Positions 32,993 to 44,497 of a DNA stretch of 64,000 bases are shown here, one piece after another; the first letter of the stretch is position 1; the number at the start of each line of letters is the position of its first letter. The notes under the pieces were generated by a model that was not told where the DNA came from, ran no database searches, and worked only from the letters and a program-made list of their open reading frames with translations. The position numbers were made by a program, and so were the translations under genes. Source of the stretch: Corylus avellana (lineage: Eukaryota > Streptophyta > Magnoliopsida > Fagales > Betulaceae); the NCBI RefSeq assembly GCF_901000735.1, contig NC_081543.1, positions 16,147,574 to 16,211,573 of the forward strand. Direction: 5' to 3'.

Positions 32993-33231
32993 TCCTCCCC
33001 AAGTTGGACAGAATTCAACCTCGAATTCGAATCCTCATCTGGCAAATCACCTGTGAATGGAACAAGGTGTTTGACATTGAAAATATCAGACATCTTGATA
33101 TGGCTAGGTAGCTTTAACCGATAGGCATTTGAATTGATCTTCTCTATAATCTCTACCAGACCAATCTTACGGGTAGCCAACTTGTTATATTCGCCAACAG
33201 AAAACCTATCTTTAGTTAAGACAGCCCACAC
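32782..33231 (-). pseudogene. Gypsy integrase C-terminal part, reading into the LTR
   Basis: The frame holds KDRFSVGEYNKLATRKIG, NSNAYRLKLPSHIKMSDIF and NVKHLVPFTGDL, the SH3-like end of Gypsy integrases. It then runs on through the LTR boundary at 32992. This is the continuation of the integrase interrupted by the Copia element at 33401. No chromodomain is recognisable. Confidence 0.8.
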
Positions 33232-34215
33232 AAAATCCCCTTCCTCGAACTCTATGGCACAGCGCTTCTTATCCGCATCCTCCTTATACTATGCAGTAGA
33301 TTGCTGTAAATTCTAGATGGTGAACTTGTGACCAGCTTGTATCTGAGCTATTAAGTCTTCAGTTGTAGCATATGTTCACTTCAAATCTAGAAGAGGTAAC
33401 TGAAAATTCTAAAACGACTCCAATAATCACCTACTCACACGTCTAGGAGTTTTACAGAAAATATCTAGAAAACAGATCTAACTTAGAAGTTAAAAAATCA
33501 ACCAAATACTGATATGAAATATGCAATCAAGAACACAGAAATTTGGTTACGAAGAGGAAACCATTTAGAGAACTCTCTAAATGTAAAACCTCTCCGGGGC
33601 AGCCAAACCCAGGAAATCAATTCACTATATAGAAGAATAAGGAATACAAGAAGAATAACAAAACCTTTGACTCTTCCTTGCACACGACAAGTGACCCACT
33701 TGACTTCTACCTCAGTAGCCCTTTCCAGAACATCTGGCACGATTCTTCTAAAAGATTTCCTTTCACCGGAACTCCGATTGGCTTCACGTATTTTCTCTTC
33801 AACAATAATCTAGAACAAATTCTCTCTCTCTAAGCACCCTGATTTTGCTCAATAAAATACGTACTATAAATGTAGCAAAATCGTGTTTAAATAGAAAATA
33901 ACCCTAATAAGTCAGCCAGGTCCGGACCCTGCAAATTTGAGGTCCGGACAGGCCTCAAAAAATGAACTTTCGGGAAATGGGGTCCGGACCCTGCTTCTGG
34001 CGGTCCGGACCCAGCCTGTCCAGTCTTCATCAACAACTCCGATCGATGGGCGTTTGTGGTCCGATTGAGCTGAAATTTTGCAGGGACGTTCACAACACAT
34101 GAATCTACATTATGAACGGTGGAGATTGGATTCTGAGCATTCTATATCAGTGTTTGAGCCGTGAACAGTAGCATCTGCATTTTGGAACTGAATTAAGCCA
34201 ACACAAGAACTAACA

Positions 34216-36110
34216 AACTCCCCCTTTGGCAATTCAGTGACAAAACCAAAATGTCGAGCCAATCCCATCATCTCCCCATATTTACTCCCCCTTTTTGTCA
34301 CAGAATGACAAAAGGTCTTCATGTTTCCTGAAACACTTCACAAAATACATCAAGGCATATGTGGAACAAGAAGACATAAATAAAACTCATGATAAAAAAA
34401 ATGACGTAGAATGCGTGATTATAAAGAAACATCAGCAAAACTCCCCCTCAATGTATGACTCAATTAACAACAGGAAACTGGAAATGCAAAGCATGTTTCT
34501 CCCCCTTTAAAAGTTAAATGAACACACATGATAACACATCATTGACTCATGTATTGCACAATGAATATCCAAAAGCTTTCCTTGATGAACTTCACATCTT
34601 TCATCCCGAGAAGGATGCAGCTGGAGAATCTTGAGCAAGTGGAGGCGCCTACTTAGCTGGAGCGTGAAGTCGAAGTTGGGCATTTGACTTCATCATAGTT
34701 GCTTCTCCAAAGTAACCTTCAGGAGCTTCCATATGTTCATTTGCAGCAATTTTTGGCAAAGTGGCGTGCAAAATCTTTGTAATGAGAGCGCCAATGGAAC
34801 ACAATTGCAAAACTGAGTCTTTGAGGCAATTTATCAAACACGTGAGAGGCAAAGAAAATTCATCCGTGAATAGTCCATGTCAAACTAAGGAACCCATCCC
34901 CAAATACATGATAGATGATGTATTGTGCAACAGCCATGGGAGATAGAAAGAATGACCAATAAGAATCAAACAGATAAGCAATTCGGAATCGCACAATTAA
35001 ACCCAAACATTCACATATTGCAATTTGAAATCAAATCGAAAAGGAATAATGGAAGAAGCATACCTTGGATGATACCAAAGTGTTGAGCCTTTAAGAAACG
35101 AAATCACCGAGAAAGAAAGAAAAAAAATGAAATTTTTTTTTTTTTTTTTTTTTTAAAACAAAACACCAAAAAAAAAACACAACTTGTATAGATAAGCAAT
35201 AAATCATGCATGCCCGTATGAATATCTGAACAATTCGGAGTGATCAACAAGCTACACTTACACCGTAAATGTACCATATGCATGACACAACCTTGGTCTG
35301 TGAATGCAGTCAAGTAGGCAATAATCAGAAATCTCATGTGATGGTGTAGTGTGTGAAAACTCCCATTAAATAAGATTGCATCAGTGGAAAGGAAATCTAG
35401 GCAGACACTTTGTAAATGAAAGACAAACAGTCTGATTCAAGCCACAATAAAACCTTATAATGTTAGGACCTAGATTCCCTCATCCGATACACTCCCCCTG
35501 AGACTAATCATTCGCTTTTACCATGTCCTTTAGTAATCATCTATTTCCGTAATGATTTGATCACCGATTCTTTCTTTAGGGACAGACAGAAGCAAAACTA
35601 AGTCATTTGAGCTTATTTTAAGCCCTTTTTTTTTTTTTTTTTTTTTTTGGAAAATGTTGGAATTTTTTAGGAGCTAGGTTCAACTAACGAGTTGGTCAAG
35701 TGGATAGAACTGACACTACCTATCTTCCAAGCAAAATGTTTGCTCCAAATTCCCAAACATATAACAAAAATCTAAACCTAATAGGGGCAAAAAGTGCACA
35801 ATTTCGAACATGAGAAAAACTGACTCTTACTCCTTTAACAGTCTTCAGAAAAACAAGGTATATCAGAAACATATGGAGCAATAGATGTAAATTGCAGAAA
35901 TATTGACCCCACTCATATGTAAAATATTCATTTGAGCACAAGACATGAGAAACTGAGTATCTAACAATTAAAACAATCTAAAAGAATAAAAAATAATCAA
36001 AGAAAATAAAAACAAAGCAAACAAAAATTAAGAAAAAAAATGCCCTAGAACAGCTATAGACAAATATCAATATGCTCAATTTCTAGGCATGGTCTATGTG
36101 CCCACCTAAT
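34216..36110. other. Non-coding interior of the gag-only Copia element
   Basis: About 1.9 kb between gag and the 3' LTR with no recognisable protein. It holds polypurine-tract-like repeats, an A/T-run (35136-35154) and a T-run (35626-35648). It replaces the polymerase region expected here. Confidence 0.7.
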
Positions 36111-36851
36111 CTAGGTGAGTCCATTACCACTCCCCCTCAATGGGTGAATGGTATTAATCTTCTTGACCCAAACTTTCTTCACATCAGGGACAACTGTGTG
36201 ACTCTTATCCAAGACATCTAACCGTGTTACTACGTCTCTCATCATGTTGAATAATTTCTCATAACTATTTCTAGAATGGAAATATTCTCTTTTAGGCTCA
36301 TGACTGTTAAGCTGAAAACACTTAGGACGAATATGTCCAATCTTACCACAGTTATGACACGTAGGAATAAACCTTTGAGAAGGTTGGTTCCTTAACATGT
36401 GCATACTTCTCGACTTAGAACTAGACATATAGGAATCAGTTAGAGTTCCCTTACCTTTTCCACCTTTGGAAATTTGAGGAGAAATTACCTTCTTTTCAGC
36501 CAAGCTATCTTCTTTGTTCACTGGTTTCACAAAAATCATCTTTGAAGAAGAAGCAACATTAGTAGATAAAATAGCAGATTTATCAAAACCCAATCCAGTT
36601 CTATCAAACGAATGTTTCTGATTATGTAGCATTTGATTTAGCTTTTCACTAGAGAATTTTGTTAAATGATTCTTTGATTCATTCTCTAAGGATTTCAATT
36701 TGGCAATTAGCATTTGATTTTCAGATATCAAAGTATTACGAGTAGCAAGAGAATCAGTTAAGGTGACAGAAAGTTGATCATTTTCAAGATTAACCTCATT
36801 GAGTTTCTTCAATTGCTGCTTATTCAGCTTTTTCAGTTTAGTGTATTCCAC
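36111..36851 (-). pseudogene. Copia gag C-terminal part with second zinc knuckle
   Basis: It starts with a coiled-coil (KLKKLNKQQLKKLNEVNLEN, SENQMLIAKLKSLENESK) and ends with a CCHC knuckle (CHNCGKIGHIRPKCFQ, about 36360-36310). The frame then closes where protease should begin. It probably continues the frames at 36873 and 37297 as one nucleocapsid-type protein; an in-frame stop at 36872-36874 now separates it. Confidence 0.75.
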
Positions 36852-36872
36852 AAAGAGATTATTATAAGCATT

Positions 36873-37322
36873 TTACAAATCATCTTCTTCTTCCAAATCA
36901 TTATCGGACACACCTTGTTTGTCTTGAGAATTACACTCACTATTCTCATGCTCACTCTCATAACTAACTCCAAATGCTAAGTAATTAACTCCTTGTTCAG
37001 CATCGTCCTTGTCTGACTCATCACTTTGGGTCACATTAAATGCCTTGCCATTTGACTTTCTCAAGTTAGCACAGTCAACACGAATGTGCCCATGTCCTCC
37101 ACATTCGTGACACTTGATACCTTTAGGTGACTTTCCTTTCTCAACATTCTCATTTCTAGATTTCTCAGAAAATTGTGAATTGCTATTTCTAAAATTTCCT
37201 TTCTTGGCTCTAAAGAATTTCCTAAACTTCTTAGCAAACATAGCAATTTCTTCCTCATTTCCAGAATCCTCATCAGATGAACCACAAGAGTCAACCTTAA
37301 CATTTTTTTGCCTTAAGAGCAA
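36873..37322 (-). pseudogene. Copia gag, first zinc knuckle region
   Basis: Residues include a CCHC knuckle (CHECGGHGHIRVDCANL, about 37115-37065), preceded by a basic stretch (MFAKKFRKFFRAKKGNF) and followed by an acidic tail (DESDKDDAEQG, NDLEEEDDL). It overlaps the upstream gag frame by a frameshift near 37300. Confidence 0.75.
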
Positions 37323-37869
37323 TATTTTTGGTGTTCTTGTGTTTAGGAAGAATTAGCTCAAAGGTCTGAAGGGAACCTACAAGTTCTTCTACTCTCATAG
37401 TATCTAAGTCCTTGCTCTGTTGTATAGCAGCAATTTGGGGAATAAACCTCTCAGGCAAAGATCTTAAGATTTTTTTCACCACTTTAGCATCATCCATTTT
37501 CTTTCCCAAATTAATGGTAGAGTTTCTAATGGCACTAAGCTTTGAATAGAATTCATCAAAAGTTTCATCTTCCTGCATTCTAATCTCCTCAAACTGAGAA
37601 ACCAACATTTGAATTTTTGAAGTTCTAACAACCTTAGTTCCTTCATGTGTGATTTCTAAAGTTTCCCAGGCTTCCTTAGCTATTTCACATCTAGAAATTC
37701 TAGAAAATTCCTCATTTGAAACAGAGATGTAAATAGCATTTATAGCTTTGTCATTCGCAGTAGCATTAGTTTTTTCTTCCGTTGTCCATTCAGCTATTGC
37801 TTTGTCTGGACGTGTCCATCCAGATTCAACAATATGCCAAACATTTATGGATTTAAAATAAGCTCTCAT
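37297..37869 (-). pseudogene. Copia gag capsid domain (UBN2-type)
   Basis: A 190-residue frame with ISRCEIAKEAWETLEITHEGT, KIQMLVSQFEEIRMQEDETF and VVKKILRSLPERFIPQIAAIQ is the gag polypeptide domain typical of Copia elements. It builds the virus-like particle in complete elements. The first residues of gag lie upstream toward the primer-binding site (37870-37990) in another frame. Confidence 0.85.
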
Positions 37870-38010
37870 ACGAATTTTTCAAAGCGTATAATTTGTTCCG
37901 TCAAGGACGGGAAGAGAATTAGGAGCAACCGTAAGAGACATTTGATATGGAGTCTTGGATCACACTCAGGAAAAAATTCCTTCACAGAGTGAACCCGCTC
38001 TGATACCAAT

Positions 38011-38826
38011 TGAAAATTCTAAAACGACTCCAATAATCACCTACTCACACGTCTAGGAGTTTTACAGAAAATATCCAGAAAACAGATCTAACTTAGCAGT
38101 TAAAAAATCAACCAAATACTGATATGAAATATGCAATCAAGAACACAGAAATTTGGTTACGAAGAGGAAACCATTTGGAGAATTCTCTAAATGTAAAACC
38201 TCTCCGGGGCAGCCAAACCCAGGAAATCAATTCACTATATAGAAGAATAAGGAATACAAGAAGAATAACAAAACCTTTGACTCTTCCTTGCACACAACAA
38301 GTGACCCACTTGACTTCTACCTCAGTAGCCCTTTCCAGAACATCTTGCACGATTCTTCTAAAAGATTTCCTTTCACCGGAACTCCGATTGGCTTCACGTA
38401 TTTTCTTTTCAACAATAATCCAGAACAAATTCTCTCTCTCTAAGCACCCTGATTTTGCTCAATAAAATACGTACCTATCAATGTAGCAAAATCGTGTTTA
38501 AATAGAAAATAACCCTAATAAGTCAGCCAGGTCCGGACCCTGCAAATCTGAGGTCCGGACAGGCCTCATAAAATGAACTTTCGGGAAATGGGGTCCGGAC
38601 CCTGCTTCTGGCGGTCCGGACCCGGCCTGTCCAGTCTTCATCAACAACTCCGATCGATGGGCGTTTGTGGTCCGATTGAGCTGAAATTTTGCAGAGACGT
38701 TCACAACACATGAATCTACATTATGAACGGTGGAGATTGGATTCTGAGCATTGTATATCAGTGTTTGAGCCGTGAACAGTAGCATCTGCATTTTAGAACT
38801 GAATTAAGCCAACACAAGAACTAACA
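38011..38826 (-). repeat. Copia 5' LTR
   Basis: Contains four GTCCGGAC-type palindromes (about 38530-38630) in U3. It is nearly identical to the 3' LTR at 33401-34215. Confidence 0.93.
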
Positions 38827-39863
38827 GTAACAAATCCAATGGGGCATGAGGATTACTCCCATAAATGATGGTAAATTGGCTGATGCCAGTGCTCCGGCTA
38901 GTGAAACAGTTGTAAGCGAACTCGGCTTGGAACAATTTCTGGTCCCATGACTTGACATTCTCCTCCACCAAACTTTGAAGTAAGGGTCCCAATGATCGGT
39001 TAACAACCTCTATTTGTCCGTCCGTCTATGGGTGATATGCACTGCTGAAATCGAGCTTTGTATGTGATAACCTCCGCAAACAACGCAAGAAGTGGCTAAG
39101 AAACCTTGTGTCGCGGTCTGACACGATAGACAATGGCAGGCCATGGAGATGGTAGACCTCTCTAAAATATAATTGTCGACATTTACCGCGTCGGCGGTCT
39201 TTTTGCATGCAATGAAATGCACCATTTTTTAGAATCTATCAACAACTACAAAGATGGAATTATTACCTTTTTGGGTTTTGGTAAGCCTAGCACGAAGTCC
39301 ATGCTCACGTTGGTCCATGGCCCTTCCAAAATAGGAAGGGGCATATATAACCCAGCATTAGTAGCCAACCCCTTGAACACTTGACATATTCTGCAACTAT
39401 TCAAAAGTTTGTCTACCTCTTTCCGCATACTCGGCCAATAGAACTGGTCCGCCACCAGTTGTAATGTTTTATCCCTTCCCATGTGACCTTCATTATGGCG
39501 CTCATGGATGATTTTCAACCTTGGGCTACCTTCGGCAATGCATAATTGAGTACCTTTGAATAGGAACCCATTATACAAATTGAAGTCTCTTCGCTTGCCC
39601 GATGACACCTCCTCAATAATAGGACCAAAAAACGGGTCACTAGACAAAGAATCTTTTAATAATTCAAAACCTAGTACCTTTGATTGCATGGCAACTAATA
39701 GTGATGATTTCCAGCTGAAGGTATCTGGCACTTTGTTAAATGCTCTGGACTTGTGCTTGATTGTGAAGTTGAATTGTTGGACAAAAGCGGCCCATTTAGC
39801 ATGCCGAGATGATAGTTTATCTTGACTGCTAAGGTGTTTTAGTGCTTCATGGTCCAAGTACAA
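38827..39863 (-). pseudogene. Gypsy integrase, zinc and core domains (frameshifted)
   Basis: The 39246-39863 frame carries the HHCC zinc domain (HERHNEGHMGRDKTLQLV ... CRICQ) and the first catalytic aspartate region (WTNVSMDFVLGLPKP). Frames 39010-39225 and 38804-38992 continue the core with shifts (WDQKLFQAEFAYNCFTSRST). The Copia insertion cuts it at 38827. Confidence 0.85.
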
Positions 39864-39884
39864 AATAAAGTCGTTGTAGACAAG

Positions 39885-40166
39885 CTATGAGCTCCAATGT
39901 TTTAGTGCTTGTACTAATGCGTAGAACTCAATATCATAAGTGCTATAATTGAGTTGTGCGCTCTTCAATTTCTCACCGAAATAGGCCACCGGTTTGCCTT
40001 TTTGGCTAAGTACCGCTCGAATGCCTATTTTTGATGCATCACAATGCAACTCAAAAGGTAGGTCGAAATCTGGAAGGACTAGTAATGGAGCGGTGGTCAA
40101 TTTGACCTTGATTAACTCGAAGGCGGTAGTGGCTGCTTCACTCCATGAGAATTTACCCGCCTTCAT
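39885..40166 (-). pseudogene. Gypsy RNase H domain
   Basis: It has [19 protein letters not shown], then [20 protein letters not shown] and [18 protein letters not shown], the RNase H signature that follows reverse transcriptase. It is separated from the reverse transcriptase frame by about 140 bp with a frame break. Confidence 0.85.
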
Positions 40167-40302
40167 ACACTCTGTAATCGGTGCTAATATGGTGCTAAAG
40201 TTGTAAATAAAGCGCCGATAAAAAGATATTAACCTGTGAAAACTGCGTACCTCATGTAATGTAGTGGGGAGAGGCCAATCTCAAACTGCTGCTATCTTTG
40301 AC

Positions 40303-41325
40303 TCATCCACCTCCAACCCATCTTTGGACACCACATATCCAAGGAAAAAGAACTGATTCCATCATGAAATTGCATTTTGTCGGGGCTACGTAAAATTTCT
40401 CCTTGTGCAAGATACTTAGTACTTCCCGTACATGTTGAATGTGCTCCCACGTGGTAGAGCTATATTTGAGGATATCGTCGAAGTAGATGACTACAAAGTT
40501 TCCAATGAATGGGCAGAACACTTGATTCATAACCCTCATGAAGGTACTAGGGGCATTAGATAAGCCAAATGGCATCACTAACCATTCGTAGAGTCCTTCA
40601 CGAGTCTTGAACACGGTCTTACATTCGTCACCAACCCGTACCCGAATTTGGTGGTACCCGCTCTTCAAGTCTAACTTTGTAAATATTGTTACCCCACTCA
40701 ATTGATCTAGTAAGTCATCCAATCGAGGAATAGGAAATCTGTACCTTACTGTGATCTTATTGATGGCGCAGCTATCGACACACATTCTCCATGATCCATC
40801 TTTCTTAGGTGTAAGCAAAGCTGGAACTGCACATGGGCTTAAGCTCTCCCGGATATCTCCCTTGGTTAGTAACCTTTCTACTTGTCGGCGTAGCTCTTCA
40901 TGCTCCTTGGGACCCATGAGGTAGTGTGGTCTGTTGGGAAGATTAGAACTGTGCACCAAGTCGATTTGGTGTTGAATGTCGCGAAGAGGCGGCAGCTCTT
41001 CGGGTAATTCTTCCGGGAACATATCGGAAAACTCCTCCACCAATCCCTTGATTGTGTCCAGGACCTCCTCCTTTGTGGGAGTGCACACCTTCCCAACTAG
41101 GACATATACTGGATTGGAATCACACATCTCCTTAATGAATGGGGCCAAGAGATTTTGGCCCGCCCTTTTAGAAGGTTTAGGTTTGTCTCCCAGATTAGGC
41201 AAAAGGGTGAGTTTCACATTATCCACCAAAAAACTATAGGTGTTCTTCCTTCCATCATGATGAGCATTTCTATCATATTGCCATGGCCTTCCTAGCAATA
41301 AGTGGCATGCGTCCATAGCCACCAT
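40303..41325 (-). pseudogene. Gypsy reverse transcriptase
   Basis: A 340-residue frame includes [67 protein letters not shown] and the catalytic box [11 protein letters not shown] (YFDD). All reverse transcriptase motifs from finger to thumb are present. The protease is in a separate frame upstream (41476-41910), so gag-pol is no longer continuous. Confidence 0.9.
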
Positions 41326-41475
41326 GTCACACCAAGTTTTGTCTTTATATTTTGATCAAATTGAAAAAGTCACAAGGCAACGTTTGGATACTATTACCTC
41401 ATTTCCCTTCTTGAGCCACTCCAATCGATATGGTGTAGGATGTTTTTCTGTTTTAAGGGCTAATTTTCATACCGC

Positions 41476-41910
41476 TTATTCCGCCACCACGTTTTCATAA
41501 CTGCCTCCGTCGATGATAAGTTTGCATACTTTTCCCCCTATAGTGCATGTGGAGTGAAAAAGATTGTGGCGCTGCCCATCATCACCATCCTCCTTACAAG
41601 GGGTCAAGCATATTCTTTGTATCATCAAAAGAGGACCGTCATCTCCGGTTACAAATTCTCTGTCATCGTCCCTATGGTTGTCAACGGTGGTGTCATACTC
41701 TTCTTCCTCACCTTGTTCATCGAAGGTGTCTCCTGACTCAATAAGTAAACCCTTACCATATTTGTCCCCTTTGCGGCAATCCACCATTCGGTGGCCTGGT
41801 TCTCCACATCGAAAGCATTTAGGGCCGCTCGTTGTTGCTCCTCGGTTGGGTGCACCCGTTGTGGTTGGGCTCCAATTTTGATTTGGGGATTGCGTGGGGC
41901 TTTGAGCCAT
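41476..41910 (-). pseudogene. Gypsy zinc knuckle and protease start
   Basis: A CCHC knuckle (CFRCGEPGHRMVDCRKG) is followed by an acidic linker and the protease active-site region CKLIIDGGSYENVV. DGGS stands where DTG/DSG is usual, a form known in some plant Gypsy clades. Confidence 0.8.
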
Positions 41911-41973
41911 GAATGGCCCACTTGATCGATTTGTGCTTCCCCCGGTTCCGCGGCCAAAAACTCTGTAGGATCC

Positions 41974-42648
41974 TCATGAGGCCGTCTTCTCTAGCAAGAG
42001 TGCTCTTTGATGGGCCTTCGACACATTCTTGGGGTTAAAGAGGTTAATGAAGCTTGAATTTGGTGACGTAAACCTCATGTATCGTGACACTAGTTGCTCG
42101 TCGGTTTCGGCTAGATCAACACGTGTTAGATACTTGTAAAATTCTTCCGCGTATTCATCCACAGACTTCGACCCTTGGCTCAAATTTTGCAACTTTTGAT
42201 ACAGGGTTCAAGTATAATTGTTGGGTAAAAAGGCCGGCCGCATATGCTTCAACAGTTTATCCCACTTGTTGATCTTCGTCTTGCCCTGCCACCCTAAGAA
42301 TTGCTTCAATTGCTGCCACCATGGCGCTGCTCTTCCTTGGAATTTGGTTACGACCAAAGAAACTCGTCGACCGTCGGGTACACCTTTAAAATCAAGAATT
42401 TCTTCAACTCCCGCTACCCAATCCAAGAATTCTTCGGGTTGGAGACCCCCTTGTAATTCTAGAATATCGAATTTGAAATGGCTCTCCCATCGATTGGCAT
42501 GGGCTTGGCCGTGGGGTTGATGCCCTTGTACTTCGCGCCTTGCAAAAGGGTTCCTAGCTTGATTCCCCGTACATTGTTCGTCGTCCTCCTCCGAGCTGGG
42601 AGGTGAGGGTTGTCGACGGCGCTTCTGGCGCCCCTCTGAATTGGCCAC
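41974..42648 (-). pseudogene. Gypsy gag
   Basis: The frame at 42208-42648 has FKFDILELQGGLQPEEFLDW and KFQGRAAPWWQQLKQ. The frame at 41974-42192 adds LSQGSKSVDEYAEEFYKYLTR. Together they form the Gypsy capsid domain, broken by a stop between them. Confidence 0.85.
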
Positions 42649-42842
42649 TCAAGCGCTGGAGGCCGCAAGTTAGGCCCTCAAATCAGCAACAGTTTCCTTC
42701 ATGAGTTGCCACTACTCCTCCGTGCGTCTTTCATCGTCTACTTCCTCACGTTCATACACGTCCTCCAGATTTGCAAAGCGGTTGCCCCTTCTTCTTGTGT
42801 TTGGCGGTGCCATAGAAAGAAAACTAGAGCTTTGATACCAAC

Positions 42843-43577
42843 TGATGCAGCGTAGGATAGTGGTGAACAAGAAAACAACAAGTTGAAGGGGTAAATATTC
42901 CTAAGATTGTGAGATTATCACGAGAATTAAATAAATCGTCTCAAACAATAGAGACTATCTATGCTTTAAGGAAAAACAATGAAGAAACTCAACTCTGAGT
43001 ATTCTTTATTGATAAACAAAACAAATAATGATAATTGAATTGCTAAAGGCTATAAGCATATATTTATAGCCCAAGATTCCTAATCCTAAAAAAACAATGA
43101 AATAAACTTGGTTTAAAAGTCTATGAAATAAGACTAAACCAAATAGAAGACTAATAAAGAACATAATTTGAACTGAAAAACTGAAAGATAAGATAGAATA
43201 ACAACTAACAAAGAAACCTCGTTTAAAACAAATAATTAAAACTAAGATAAGTGTCTCCGATGTCCATCTGCGGAATAAATATGCCCGAGTGTGCTCGATC
43301 GCAATTACAGGGGCGATCAATCACACTACGAGAGAAGGATGCCCTCGATTGTGCGATCGATCTCGCTCACAGGGGTTGATCGGTCGCAGTTCCAGGGACT
43401 ATCATCTTGATACCAGGACTTAGGCGATCGATCGCAGCCAATGTGCGATTGATTGCAATTCCAGAGAACCTTGCTGCTGCGCGAGTCTGGAACCTTGTCA
43501 CCATCTTTCGGGGTGTCTTCACGCCATCATCTATTTGAGTCTTCCTTAAATATTCCCAAGCCGTCTGGTCTACATCA
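42843..43577 (-). repeat. Gypsy 5' LTR
   Basis: Counterpart of 32258-32992. The palindrome cluster is at about 43290-43455 and the TATA-type box near 43052-43068. Confidence 0.9.
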
Positions 43578-43582
43578 CATCC

Positions 43583-44247
43583 AAAATATAAGGGGTCTTT
43601 TAGCGTTGGAAATCTTGGAAAATGAAGCAAACTTGGGGAACAAAGCACAAATGAGGCATATGATACGCTATGCCGGAGCAAGGAGGCCTTGGGGTCTTCG
43701 TAGACCTCTCGTAGCGTACTTCAGATCTCCTGTCCGAATTGATGAGAGAGTATACGTAATTTTCCTCCGTCACAGATCGCATATCACAACTGAAATGTGC
43801 ACGGTATTGTTTGTGGTTGCAGCTCTGCTTATAACAATCAGCTTCCAGACAGTACTCAAGCCCCCTGAAGAAATTTTTCTAGATAACACCTATCGTTTAA
43901 CCAATGCATCCAATACACCTATCGTATTCATGCCTGAAAACTCTTTGTTGATGCTCATGCTTTTTACTGGTTCATTCTTTTCCTTCAATCTCTGCATTAT
44001 ACTACTTCCTTCCCGATGGTTATGGTTATTTTATGGTCGCTATACCCATTGGTACCCTCTCACTGTGTTTTATCCTTTCATTATACATCACATTTCCGAG
44101 ATTTTCGCCACGTTCATGGAGGGAGGATCTCTATGTTGTACTGTTCTTGTTTTGTGCTGCTTTACTGTTGTTCTTGCTGTATCCCTATGTGTCTCGGAAG
44201 GTAAGAATACTTCTCAATGCCTTTGTTTGAAGATCGGAACTGCTTGA
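43583..44247 (+). pseudogene. Gene B exon 2, right part (PGG and membrane helices)
   Basis: The frame resumes with QNIRGLLALEILENEA, a basic linker, then the PGG-domain helix TVLFVVAALLITISFQ followed by KPPEE in place of the usual NPPGG. Three further hydrophobic helices follow (LMLMLFTGSFFSFNLCIILL, about 43950-44010; near 44060-44120; CCTVLVLCCFTVVLAVSLCV, about 44140-44200). The stop is TGA at 44245-44247. This half is fully open, so the Gypsy insertion and the exon-1 nonsense codon are the main lesions. Confidence 0.88.
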
Positions 44248-44424
44248 CCCAACGCGTACATAGGTCGGTGGCGGTATGCTCATCTCCCAACAGTCTAAGC
44301 AGTTAGTTCATTAGTGAAAGAAGAATTGGTCTACGTGCTGGGTTGATGATTATGTACGTAGTCTGTTGGGCTTATTTCTTTATTTCCTCATTTAAAATGG
44401 CAATTGCTCTTTTCTTCTTCTTCT

Positions 44425-44497
<73 letters not shown>

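Larger units (their letters stand above)
33401..38826 (-). mobile_element. Gag-only Copia element (Sirevirus-like) nested in Gypsy
   Basis: LTRs at 33401-34215 and 38011-38826 (about 815 bp, TGTTAG...TTTTCA) differ at only about 2 percent of positions by eye. Target duplication is GTAAC (33396-33400 and 38827-38831). The primer-binding site is TTGGTATCAGAGCGGG (initiator tRNA-Met). Only gag-type frames are present; protease, integrase, reverse transcriptase and RNase H are all absent. Several polypurine-tract-like sequences (AAAGGGGGAGT and variants on the minus strand) recur at about 34216-34226, 34286-34295, 34440, 34500, 35490 and 36130. Repeated tracts of this kind are a Sirevirus trait. 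Such an element would rely on a full-length partner to move. Confidence 0.93.
32258..43577 (-). mobile_element. Gypsy (chromovirus-like) LTR retrotransposon in gene B
   Basis: The LTRs are 32258-32992 and 42843-43577 (735 bp each), TGATG...CATCA on the minus strand. A perfect CATCC duplication flanks it at 32253-32257 and 43578-43582. The primer-binding site next to the 5' LTR reads GTTGGTATCAAAGC, matching initiator tRNA-Met with one change. The domain order protease, reverse transcriptase, RNase H, integrase is that of Ty3/Gypsy. The last coding residues (SRLNSVQLGEEDVDQ) run into the 3' LTR, as described for CRM-type chromoviruses; that lineage is an inference. The two LTRs differ by roughly one base in ten over their first 200 bp, so the insertion is old. 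A Copia element is nested in the integrase. Confidence 0.95.

Noticed and set aside
33401..38826. An envelope-like gene, as in some Sireviruses
   Set aside because: The region between gag and the 3' LTR holds no open frame with signal peptide or membrane segments.
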